A stretch of 63,229 nucleotides of DNA. Origin: Nocardiopsis sp. FR4 (GTDB taxonomy: Bacteria; Actinomycetota; Actinomycetes; Streptosporangiales; Streptosporangiaceae). The position numbers and the translations under genes were made by a program. Position 1 is the first letter of the stretch; the number at the start of each line of letters is the position of its first letter. Below the pieces are notes generated by a model. It ran no database searches. It saw nothing but the letters and a program-made list of their open reading frames with translations, and had not been told where the DNA came from. Positions 53,596-61,503 of the stretch are shown here, in pieces. The DNA is taken from the NCBI RefSeq assembly GCF_009830945.1, contig NZ_ML776454.1:1-63229 (forward strand), in the 5' to 3' direction.

Positions 53596-56500
53596 TCAGT
53601 CCTCCCCTGCGCCCTCGGCGATGGCCAGCTGCACCTCCACGGGGTCGCGCCGGGAGATCCACAGGGCACGCCCCGGCGGCATCCGCCGGGCCCGGATGTT
53701 GCCGAACAGCATGCCCTCCGAGGGCGGGGCGGACAGCAGGATGCTCGGGGTGTTGAAGTCGATCAGCGAGCGGATGACCGGGTCGGAGGAGGCGCGGCCG
53801 AACCCGCCCGCGGCGTGCGCGAGGATCACGTGCATGCCGATCTCCGCGCCCTGGGCGAGCATCGGCATGAGCGGGGCCATCGGGTTGGGCCCGCTGCCGC
53901 TGACCAGCTCGAAGTCGTCGATGATGATGAACAGCTCGGGCCCGTTCCACCAGTCCCGCCTGCGGATGCGGTCGGGGGTGATCTCGGGTCCGGGCATGCG
54001 CACCTTCATCGCCTCGGCCGCGGCCGCCATCATCTCCCGGACGTTGTCCGCCGAGACCGCGTAGCCCAGCTGCATCTCCTTGGGCACGGCGTCGTAGAGC
54101 TGGCGGCGCTGGTCGGCGAGCACGACCCGGGCCTCGGCGGGTCCGTAGTGGTCGCGGACCGCGTTGGTGATGTGGCGCACCAGTGTGGTCTTGCCGGTCT
54201 CGGTGTCCCCGACCACGAGCAGGTGCGGGGTGGCGCCGAAGTCGTGCCAGAAGGGCTGCATGCGGCGGCTCTCCAGGCCCAGGGGCACCCTGAGCCCGCC
54301 CGCCTCGGTCAGCTCGGAGTCGGGCAGCTCGGCGGCGCGCAGCGTGGGGGGCAGGGTGCGCACCGGCGGGGCGGCGGGGCCCGTCCAGGCGGCGCGGACC
54401 CGCTCGACGATCTCGGCCATGCCCGCGGACAGGGTCACCGGGTCCGGGTCGCCGTCCGCCCGGGGCAGGCCGGTGAGGAAGTGGTACTTGTCCTCGGTGA
54501 TGCCGCGCCCGGGGACGCGCGGCACGCCCTGTGCGGCGCGCATGTGCACCATCGAGTCGACGGGGTCGCCCAGGCGCAGCTCGAAGCGGGTGCCCATGAG
54601 GTCGCGGATGCCGGTGTTGAAGTCGGCCCACCGGGGTGAGGCGACCACGACGTGCAGACCGTAGTTGAGGCCGCGCTGGACCAGCTGGACGATGGAGGCC
54701 ACCAGGTCCATCTGCTCCTGGCGGATGGTGCCCCAGCCGTCGATGAGCAGGAACACGTCGCCGTACGGCTCGTCGGCGAACTCCCCCGCCGCGCGGCGGG
54801 CGCGGTAGGTGGTCATCGAGTCGACGCCGTGCTCGGCGAAGAGGGTCTCGCGGCGGGTGAGCAGTTCGTGCATCTCCATGACCGTGCGGACGATGCGACG
54901 CTCGTCGGTGCGCGCGGCGACGCTGCCCATGTGCGGCAGGCCGCTGAGCGCGTGGAGCACGCCGCCGCCGCAGTCGATCCCGTAGAACTGCACCTGGGCG
55001 GGGGTGTTGCGCAGCGCCAGCCCCAGGACCAGGGAGGCCATCAGGGTGCTCTTGCCGCTCTGGGGACCGCCCGCGATGCCGACGTGGCCTCCCGCCCCGG
55101 ACAGGTCGGCCACCATGGGAAGCCGCGTGTGCTCGAAGGGCCGGTCGATCATGCCGACCGGCACGGTCAGGGAGGCCTGGTCCTGCCAGGCCAGACCGCC
55201 CTCGGGTACCCGGACGCCGGTCATCGCGAACAGCTCGTCGAGCAGGGGCGGCACGCCCAGCGGGGGCAGCCAGACCTCGCGGGCCTCCGGGCCGAGCCCG
55301 CCCAGCCGGGACAGGGCGGTGGCCAGCAGGCTCGCGGTCTCCTCCTCCTGCTCCGGCTCGGCGGGCTCCTCCGGCTCGGGCTCGGCCGCGGGCACGAAGG
55401 CGTCGGGGAAGAGCACCACCTCGCCCCCGGCGGCGGAGCGGTGCGCGGAGCGGCGGCGGATCCGGTAGGGACCGGAGACGTAGGCGGCCTTGAAGCGGGT
55501 GAGGGTCTCGGTGTCGGTCTTGAGGAAGCCGTTGCCGGGTGCGGAGGGCAGCTGGTGGGCGTCGGGTACGCCGAGCACGCCGCGGCTCTCGATGGCGGAG
55601 AAGGTGCGCAGCGCGATCCGGTAGGACAGGTGCCCCTCCAGCTGGTGCATGCGCCCCTCGTCCAGGCGCTGGGAGGCCAGCAGCAGGTGCACGCCCAGGC
55701 TGCGTCCCAGGCGGCCGATCATCACGAACAGGTCCATGAAGTCGCGGTGGGCGGCGAGCAGCTCGCTGAACTCGTCGACGACCACGAACAGCGTGGGCAT
55801 CGGTTCCATGGAGGGGTCCGACTCCCGGGCCCGCTCGTACTCGTGGACCGAGCTGAAGTTGCCCGCCGCGCGCAGCTGCTCCTGGCGGCGGACCAGTTCG
55901 CCGTGCAGGGCGTCCTGCATGCGCTCGACCAGCGTGGCCTCGTCGGCCAGGTTGGTGATCAGCGCCGAGGTGTGCTGAAGGCCGTCGAGCCCGATGAAGG
56001 TGGCGCCGCCCTTGAAGTCGACGAGCACGAAGTTGAGGGTCTCGGAGGAGTGGGTCAGGGCCAGCCCCAGGACCAGGGTGCGCAGCAGTTCGCTCTTGCC
56101 CGAGCCGGTGGCGCCGATGAGCATCCCGTGCGGGCCCATGCCGCCGAGCGCGGACTCCTTCAGGTCCAGTTCCAGGGGCGCGCCCTCGGAGGTCATGCCG
56201 ATGGGCACGCGCAGCCGGTCCTTGGGGTGCAGCTCGCTCCACATCCGCTCGACGTCGTGGCGGTGCAGGTCGGCGATGCCCAGCAGGGTGGTCAGCTCGA
56301 AGTCGGTGGTGAGGGGTTCGGTGACCTCGACGGCCATGCTGATCCGGTAGGGGGCCAGCAGGCGGGCCAGCGAGGCGGCGCGGCCCGGGCTGAGGGCGTC
56401 GGGGCGGCCCAGGTCGTCCTCGGTGTCGCGCCCGGTGTTGTCCCGGGAGAGCATGACCAGGCGCCCGGGTTCCACGCGCAGGGCCAGGGTGTAGGGGTCG

Positions 56501-57561
56501 TCCTCGGGCGGCATGGGGTCGGCGACGTCGAGGACGACGGCGTTGCGGTAGCCGCCGCCGAGCAGGCGCGAGCCCGGGGGGATCTGGCCGCCGTCCACGA
56601 CGACGACGGTGTAGGGCTCCTCCCGGTTGGGCACCGCCGTGGGGTCGAAGCGGGGCCGGTCGGCGAGGTCGGCGCCGATGAGCTGCTCCAGTTCCACCGC
56701 GTCCGAGCACAGCAGCCGGGCGTGGCCCGCGCCGTCCCGGGCGGCGGTGTGCTGGGTGTGCGGCAGCCACTTGGTCCACGCCCAGTGGGCGAGCGCCTCC
56801 GGGGAGGCGCACACGGCGATCCGCAGTTCGTCGTGGGCGTGGAAGACGGCCAGCTGGCCGATCAGGGCCCGGGCCAGTGCCCGGGAGGCGGACAGGTCGC
56901 CGCGCATGGTGATCCGGGCGTATCCGCGCAGGTACACCTGGACGGGCTGGTCCTCGACCGTGCCGTAGGCCCGGATGAAGCGGCGCAGGGCGTGCGCGCT
57001 GAGGGGTTCGAGGTCCTCCACCGGCTTGGAGGAGACCGGGGAGATCGCCATGGCCAGGGCCTGTTCGCCCACGGCGACGCGCACCTCGGCGAAGTCCTCG
57101 TCGTCGGCCCGGCGCTCCCACAGGCGGGAGGTGCGCACGATCGACCACAGGGCGTCGGGGTGGGGCGCCCGCCAGAGCATGGCGTCGCGCTGCTCGGTGA
57201 CGACCTCGCGCAGACGCGAGCGCATCTGCTTGAGGTAGCGCAGGTAGTCCCGGCGGTCGTCGTTGAGCTTCTGGCGGCGTTCGAGCAGGGTGCGCACGTA
57301 CTGGCCGCCGAGCATCACCACGGCGCCCACGAGCATCATGCCGCCGGCCAGGTAGGGCATGATCGTGCTCCCGCCGCCGCCCGGGCGGATGAACAGCATC
57401 ACCATGGCCATCGAGGTCAGGGCCATCGGCAGGTACATGAACAGGGAGGACATGCCCGACTGCGGCTCGGACAGCTCCGGCGGCTCCTGCAGGGTGACCT
57501 CGCCGGAGGGCAGGTCGGGGCCGGGTCGCCGCGGGGGGCGGCGGACGAGGATCGTGCTCAC
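53596..57561 (-). CDS. eccC: EccC-type FtsK/SpoIIIE ATPase of the type VII secretion system
   Basis: The product is 1321 aa from the GTG at 57561 (AAGGAGG 11 nt upstream). Two N-terminal membrane helices (MSSLFMYLPMALTSMAMVML and IMPYLAGGMMLVGAVVML) precede three ATPase domains. Their P-loops are GATGSGKSELL (about residue 483), GGPQSGKSTL (about 835) and GDTETGKTTL (about 1118). Walker B sequences are LFVVVDEF, VFLLIDGW and LFIIIDDF. All three P-loops keep Lys, so it looks fully active. It drives export of Esx proteins and recognises C-terminal YxxxD/E signals. It is transcribed away from eccD and converges on the mycosin-like gene. Confidence 0.96.
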   Translation of the reverse strand: MSTILVRRPPRRPGPDLPSGEVTLQEPPELSEPQSGMSSLFMYLPMALTSMAMVMLFIRPGGGGSTIMPYLAGGMMLVGAVVMLGGQYVRTLLERRQKLNDDRRDYLRYLKQMRSRLREVVTEQRDAMLWRAPHPDALWSIVRTSRLWERRADDEDFAEVRVAVGEQALAMAISPVSSKPVEDLEPLSAHALRRFIRAYGTVEDQPVQVYLRGYARITMRGDLSASRALARALIGQLAVFHAHDELRIAVCASPEALAHWAWTKWLPHTQHTAARDGAGHARLLCSDAVELEQLIGADLADRPRFDPTAVPNREEPYTVVVVDGGQIPPGSRLLGGGYRNAVVLDVADPMPPEDDPYTLALRVEPGRLVMLSRDNTGRDTEDDLGRPDALSPGRAASLARLLAPYRISMAVEVTEPLTTDFELTTLLGIADLHRHDVERMWSELHPKDRLRVPIGMTSEGAPLELDLKESALGGMGPHGMLIGATGSGKSELLRTLVLGLALTHSSETLNFVLVDFKGGATFIGLDGLQHTSALITNLADEATLVERMQDALHGELVRRQEQLRAAGNFSSVHEYERARESDPSMEPMPTLFVVVDEFSELLAAHRDFMDLFVMIGRLGRSLGVHLLLASQRLDEGRMHQLEGHLSYRIALRTFSAIESRGVLGVPDAHQLPSAPGNGFLKTDTETLTRFKAAYVSGPYRIRRRSAHRSAAGGEVVLFPDAFVPAAEPEPEEPAEPEQEEETASLLATALSRLGGLGPEAREVWLPPLGVPPLLDELFAMTGVRVPEGGLAWQDQASLTVPVGMIDRPFEHTRLPMVADLSGAGGHVGIAGGPQSGKSTLMASLVLGLALRNTPAQVQFYGIDCGGGVLHALSGLPHMGSVAARTDERRIVRTVMEMHELLTRRETLFAEHGVDSMTTYRARRAAGEFADEPYGDVFLLIDGWGTIRQEQMDLVASIVQLVQRGLNYGLHVVVASPRWADFNTGIRDLMGTRFELRLGDPVDSMVHMRAAQGVPRVPGRGITEDKYHFLTGLPRADGDPDPVTLSAGMAEIVERVRAAWTGPAAPPVRTLPPTLRAAELPDSELTEAGGLRVPLGLESRRMQPFWHDFGATPHLLVVGDTETGKTTLVRHITNAVRDHYGPAEARVVLADQRRQLYDAVPKEMQLGYAVSADNVREMMAAAAEAMKVRMPGPEITPDRIRRRDWWNGPELFIIIDDFELVSGSGPNPMAPLMPMLAQGAEIGMHVILAHAAGGFGRASSDPVIRSLIDFNTPSILLSAPPSEGMLFGNIRARRMPPGRALWISRRDPVEVQLAIAEGAGED

Positions 57562-57653
57562 GGGGGCGGGGGCCTCCTTGTCAGGCCGCGGGCGGCACCG
57601 GCGGACACCGGGCGACGGAGACGACGAAACTGCGTACGGGTGACGTCCAGAAT

Positions 57654-57688
57654 GCACCAAACACTACTGTGGCCAAATAAAGTCACAA
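57654..57688 (-). promoter_or_regulatory. Candidate promoter of eccC
   Basis: On the minus strand TTGTGA (complement of 57683-57688) and TAGTGT (complement of 57661-57666) are 16 bp apart in an AT-rich stretch, upstream of eccC in the 225-bp eccC/eccD divergent region. The pair resembles a sigma-70-type promoter. Confidence 0.35.
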
Positions 57689-57786
57689 ATCCGGAAACTT
57701 AAACCAACACAACTCCAAAAACCGGCCTCGGAGTGTTAGCGTCACTTCCGCTCCTGTCACGAGAGACCCATAGAGGGCCCCACCGG

Positions 57787-59187
57787 ATGAACGACCCCGC
57801 ATCCGCAGACCTGTGCCGCCTGCTGATCCGCGCCCCCGGGCGCTCCTTCGAGATCGCGGCCCCCACGGAGGTCCCCCTCTCCGAGCTCCTGCCGACCCTC
57901 GTCCTCTACGCAGAGGAGGACAACGGCGAGGACCTGGACGAGAGCGGCCTCGAACACGACGGCTGGGTCCTCCAGCAGCTGGGCGACGAGCCGCTGGAGG
58001 AGGACGAGACGCTGCGCTCCCTCGGCCTGTGCCACGGCGAGACGCTCTACCTGCGCCCCCGCCGCGACCAGCTGCCGCCGGTGCACTTCGACGACCTCAC
58101 CGACGGGGTCGCCACAGGCATGTCCGAGCGCCCCGACCGGTGGCGTCCCGAACACACCCGCGCCCTGCTCCAGGCCCTGGGCCTGGCCGTGCTGCTCACC
58201 GGCCTGGCCGTGCTGGCCACCGGGGGGCGCGGCCTGCCCACCGCCGTGGCCGCCGCCACCTCCGCGGCGCTCATGCTCCTGTCGGCGTGGGCCTCCTCCC
58301 GGGCCATGGGCGACCTGGGCGCGGCCACCGGACTGGCGACGGCGGCCACCGCGGCCATGGCCCTGGCCGGGGCCTCCGTGCCCGCGGGCGAACCCGGCAC
58401 CCTGCTAACGGGAGCGGTCCTGCTGACCGCCTCGGTCACCGCGGGCGGCGCCAGCGTCCTGGGGCTGGCCGCGGTCGCGGGCTCGGTGCCCTTCTTCACC
58501 GGGCTGTTCACCGTCGAGGTCCTGACCGCGCTGGGCGGCGTGTGCCTGATGTTCCTGCCCGGGGCCACGGTCCCGGCGGTGGCGGGCCTGGTCGCGCTGG
58601 TCGCCCTGCTGACCGGCACGTTCGCCCCCCAGCTGGCCTTCCGGCTCTCGGGCCTGCGGCTCCCGCCGCTGCCCTCCAACCCCCGACAGCTCCAGGAGGG
58701 CATCGACCCCTTCCCCGCACGCGCCGTCCTGGACCGCACCGCCCTGGCCGACCGCTTCCAGACCGCCCTGTACGCCGCCACCGGCGCCGTGCTCACCGTG
58801 TGCCTGGTCGTGCTCGCCGCGGCGCCGGGGTGGGTGCCGCGCACACTGTGCGCCGTGCTGGCCCTGGTGATGCTGTTGCAGTCCCGCGGCCTGGGCGGGG
58901 CCTGGCAGCGGGTGCTCATGGTCGCCCCGCCGTGGATCGGCCTGGCCGCCCTGGTGCTGGTGCTGTCCTGGAGCACGGACCCGCTGTCCCGGATACTGGC
59001 CGTGGCCGGGCTGTTCGCCGCCACCGCGGTGCTCGCCGTCGTCTCCTGGACCCTGCCGGGGCGGCGCGCCCTGCCGCACTGGGGGCGGGCCGCGGAGATC
59101 ACGCAGTCGCTGCTGACCGTCGCGATCGTCTCGCTGGTCCTGGCGGGCTTCGGCGTGTTCTCACTCCTGCGCGGGATCGGCGGCTGA
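57787..59187 (+). CDS. eccD: EccD-like membrane channel protein
   Basis: The product is 466 aa from the ATG at 57787. Residues 5-105 form a ubiquitin/YukD-like domain (DLCRLLIRAPGRSFEIAAP to GETLYLRPRRDQ). About 11 membrane helices follow, from residue 125 (LLQALGLAVLLTGLAVLA) to the end (IVSLVLAGFGVFSLL). This is the standard build of EccD, which forms the vestibule of the inner membrane T7SS channel. It is followed directly by eccB with a 1-nt gap. Confidence 0.95.
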   Translation: MNDPASADLCRLLIRAPGRSFEIAAPTEVPLSELLPTLVLYAEEDNGEDLDESGLEHDGWVLQQLGDEPLEEDETLRSLGLCHGETLYLRPRRDQLPPVHFDDLTDGVATGMSERPDRWRPEHTRALLQALGLAVLLTGLAVLATGGRGLPTAVAAATSAALMLLSAWASSRAMGDLGAATGLATAATAAMALAGASVPAGEPGTLLTGAVLLTASVTAGGASVLGLAAVAGSVPFFTGLFTVEVLTALGGVCLMFLPGATVPAVAGLVALVALLTGTFAPQLAFRLSGLRLPPLPSNPRQLQEGIDPFPARAVLDRTALADRFQTALYAATGAVLTVCLVVLAAAPGWVPRTLCAVLALVMLLQSRGLGGAWQRVLMVAPPWIGLAALVLVLSWSTDPLSRILAVAGLFAATAVLAVVSWTLPGRRALPHWGRAAEITQSLLTVAIVSLVLAGFGVFSLLRGIGG

Positions 59188-59188
59188 C

Positions 59189-60652
59189 ATGCAGTCACGT
59201 CGCGACCGGGTGATGGCCTACAACTTCACCGTCGGACGGCTGGGCACCGCGATGCTGGAGGGCGACCCCGACGCGGTCGACGCCCCCATGCGCCGCACCC
59301 GTACCGGCACCTACATCGGCGCGGCCATCGCGGTCCTGCTGTGCGTGGGCTTCCTCGTGTTCGGCCTGCTCTTCCCCGGCGGGGCCACCGCCTGGCGACA
59401 GGAGGGCCGGATGGTCGTGGACCGCGACAGCGGGGCCACCTACCTCTACTCCGGCGGAATCCTGCGTCCCGTGGACAACTACGCCTCGGCGCTGCTGGTC
59501 CAGGGCGGAAAGGCCGAGGTCAGCGTGGTATCGGCGAACTCGCTGGCCGGGGTGCCGGTGGGCGGACCGGTCGGGATCACCGACGCGCCCGACTCCCTTC
59601 CGCTGTCGGGGAACGAGGCGGTGTGGCGACTGTGCGCGCTGCGCCCGGAGGAGAGCGACGGGGGGCGGGAGGCCGACCGCGGACGCACCGCGCTGGTGAT
59701 CGGCCGGGCGCCCGCCCCCAACCCGCTGCCCGACGACGGCGCCGTGCTGCTCTCCGGCCCCGACTCCACCCCCCACCTGCTCTGGCGCGGCTCCCTGCTG
59801 CGCCTGGACGAGGAGGGCGGCGCCGTCCAGGCCCTGGGCTACGGCACGAGCCGGGCGCTGAGCGTGGACGCGGCCTTCCTCAACACCGTCCCCACCGCAC
59901 CCGACCTGACCGCACCGGAGGTCGCCGACGCCGGGGCGCCGGCCGGAACGGTGGCGGGTGAGGAGCGCCGCGTGGGGCAGGTGTTCGCGGTCGCGACCCC
60001 CGGACAGCCGGACCAGCACTACCTGATGACCGGCACCGGGCTCGTGCCGCTCACCCTCACCGAGGCCCAGCTGCTGCTCGCCGACCCCGACGTCTCGGAG
60101 GTCGCCTACCCCGGCGCGGTCCCCGGGGCCGTCCCGCTGCCCGCGGGCGAGGCGCACGCCCGGCTGGCCCCCGGCGCCGAGGCGGCCGGTGGCCAGGAAC
60201 CGCTGCTCCCGGCCACACCCCCGACCCTGGTGGAAACCGGGCCGCGGGTGCCCTGCCTGCGCCTGGACCCGGACGGCTCGACCTCGCTCACCCTGGACGA
60301 CCCCGCCTCGATCGAGGCCTGGCCGGTGCAGGAGCGGCCCTCGGTCGCCGCCGGGTGCCCCACCCCGGAGCTGATCGGCATCCCCTCCGGCGGCGGGGCG
60401 CTGGTGCGGGCCCGTCCCGTGGGAGGCGGCGGCGCCTCCCCCACCCACTACCTCGTCACCGACGCGGCGGCCAAGTACCCGGTCGCCGACGACGGTGCCC
60501 TCCAGGCCCTCGGCTACAGCACGGCCGAGGCCGTCCCCGTTCCCACGTCCCTGCTCCGGCTGCTGCCCACCGGGCCGCTGCTCATCCAGGAGGCCGCCGC
60601 GCTGCCGCTGGCGCCCTCCGTACGCGCCGGCGGGGCCGAGTGCCCCCGGTGA
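59189..60652 (+). CDS. eccB: EccB-like type VII secretion protein
   Basis: The product is 487 aa. It begins MQSRRDRVMAYNFTVGRLGT, with the conserved (Q/S)RxQ-x-Y-type start, and MRRTRTGTYIGAA. A single membrane helix (AAIAVLLCVGFLVFGLLF, about residues 52-70) leads to a large extracytoplasmic domain with the EccB repeats (AWRQEGRMVVDRDSGATYLY, CxRL segments). It caps the channel outside the membrane and stabilises the EccC/EccD complex. It lies 22 nt before the first esx gene. Confidence 0.95.
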   Translation: MQSRRDRVMAYNFTVGRLGTAMLEGDPDAVDAPMRRTRTGTYIGAAIAVLLCVGFLVFGLLFPGGATAWRQEGRMVVDRDSGATYLYSGGILRPVDNYASALLVQGGKAEVSVVSANSLAGVPVGGPVGITDAPDSLPLSGNEAVWRLCALRPEESDGGREADRGRTALVIGRAPAPNPLPDDGAVLLSGPDSTPHLLWRGSLLRLDEEGGAVQALGYGTSRALSVDAAFLNTVPTAPDLTAPEVADAGAPAGTVAGEERRVGQVFAVATPGQPDQHYLMTGTGLVPLTLTEAQLLLADPDVSEVAYPGAVPGAVPLPAGEAHARLAPGAEAAGGQEPLLPATPPTLVETGPRVPCLRLDPDGSTSLTLDDPASIEAWPVQERPSVAAGCPTPELIGIPSGGGALVRARPVGGGGASPTHYLVTDAAAKYPVADDGALQALGYSTAEAVPVPTSLLRLLPTGPLLIQEAAALPLAPSVRAGGAECPR

Positions 60653-60674
60653 CACCACCAGAGGAGAGGAAGAG

Positions 60675-61004
60675 ATGGCCGAACCGAGAACCAAGAACAC
60701 AGAAGAGGGCAACCGGATCGCCCATGACGCGATGTCGGCCGCCCACACCGAGTGCAACCGCATCTACAGCAACGTCGACAGCACCCGCGACACGCTGCGC
60801 ATGTCCTGGCACGGCGCGGCCTCCAACAAGTACAGCGAGGCGCTGGTCGGCTGGCTGGACGAGCTGCGGCTCATCACCAACGACATGAACCAGATGATCG
60901 TCACCTTCGGCGGAACCGAGCGGAGCATGGTGGCGACCGAGGACGAGGCGATCCTGACCGGTTCGCGCTGGATGAACGACCTCAACCCGAACCAGCCCGG
61001 CTGA
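60675..61004 (+). CDS. WXG100 family secreted protein with canonical WxG
   Basis: The product is 109 aa. The helix-turn-helix hairpin is centred on SWHGAASNKY (W-x-G) at about residue 49, as in EsxA/EsxB proteins. The start has GAGAGGAAGAG upstream. A YxxxD/E export motif is not obvious near its C-terminus (RWMNDLNPNQPG). It is probably one half of an Esx heterodimer with the next gene product, exported by the adjacent machine. Confidence 0.9.
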   Translation: MAEPRTKNTEEGNRIAHDAMSAAHTECNRIYSNVDSTRDTLRMSWHGAASNKYSEALVGWLDELRLITNDMNQMIVTFGGTERSMVATEDEAILTGSRWMNDLNPNQPG

Positions 61005-61052
61005 GGGCACCTCCTCCCCGCAGGCACCTCCCTTCCGAAAGGCGGTACACCC

Positions 61053-61355
61053 GTGAACGGGTTCGATGTCAGTTACGGCTACGTCGACGACGCCACGGTC
61101 CAACTGCGTACCCAGACCGACGCGGTGGCCAGGCAGATCGAGGAACTCGACAGCAAGATGCAGACCATCATCGCCAACGAGGCCCTGGTCGGTGAGATGG
61201 CCACGAACTACAACACCAAGGTCAGCGCCTGGCGCAAGAACGTGGAGGACATGCGCCTGCTGCTGGCCAAGGCCGAACTGGCCCTCAACGAGATCCGCAA
61301 CAACTACGCGGGGACCGACCGCCGCGAGGCCATGAACTGGGCCGCGCTGCTGTAG
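61053..61355 (+). CDS. WXG100-like protein lacking the Trp, with YxxxD motif
   Basis: The product is 100 aa from a GTG 48 nt after the WXG100 gene. Two long helices surround NEALVGEMATNY, where the canonical W-x-G is L-V-G. Near the C-terminus NNYAGTDRREAMNW carries YxxxD (Tyr-Ala-Gly-Thr-Asp), the general T7SS export signal. Size, position and this signal support a WXG100-like partner of the upstream protein, with the pair split between a W-x-G half and a signal-bearing half. Confidence 0.85.
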   Translation: MNGFDVSYGYVDDATVQLRTQTDAVARQIEELDSKMQTIIANEALVGEMATNYNTKVSAWRKNVEDMRLLLAKAELALNEIRNNYAGTDRREAMNWAALL

Positions 61356-61503
61356 GGCCCCCTTCCCAGGGGCGGGCGCCCCTCCCCGTCCACGGGCGCC
61401 CGCCCCGCTCCTCTGACGACTCCCACCCCCGCTCCCATCCCTCTCACCACCGCCACCACCCCATCCGACAAGCGTCCGCCGCGCGGGCGGCGAGGAGGCT
61501 GAC

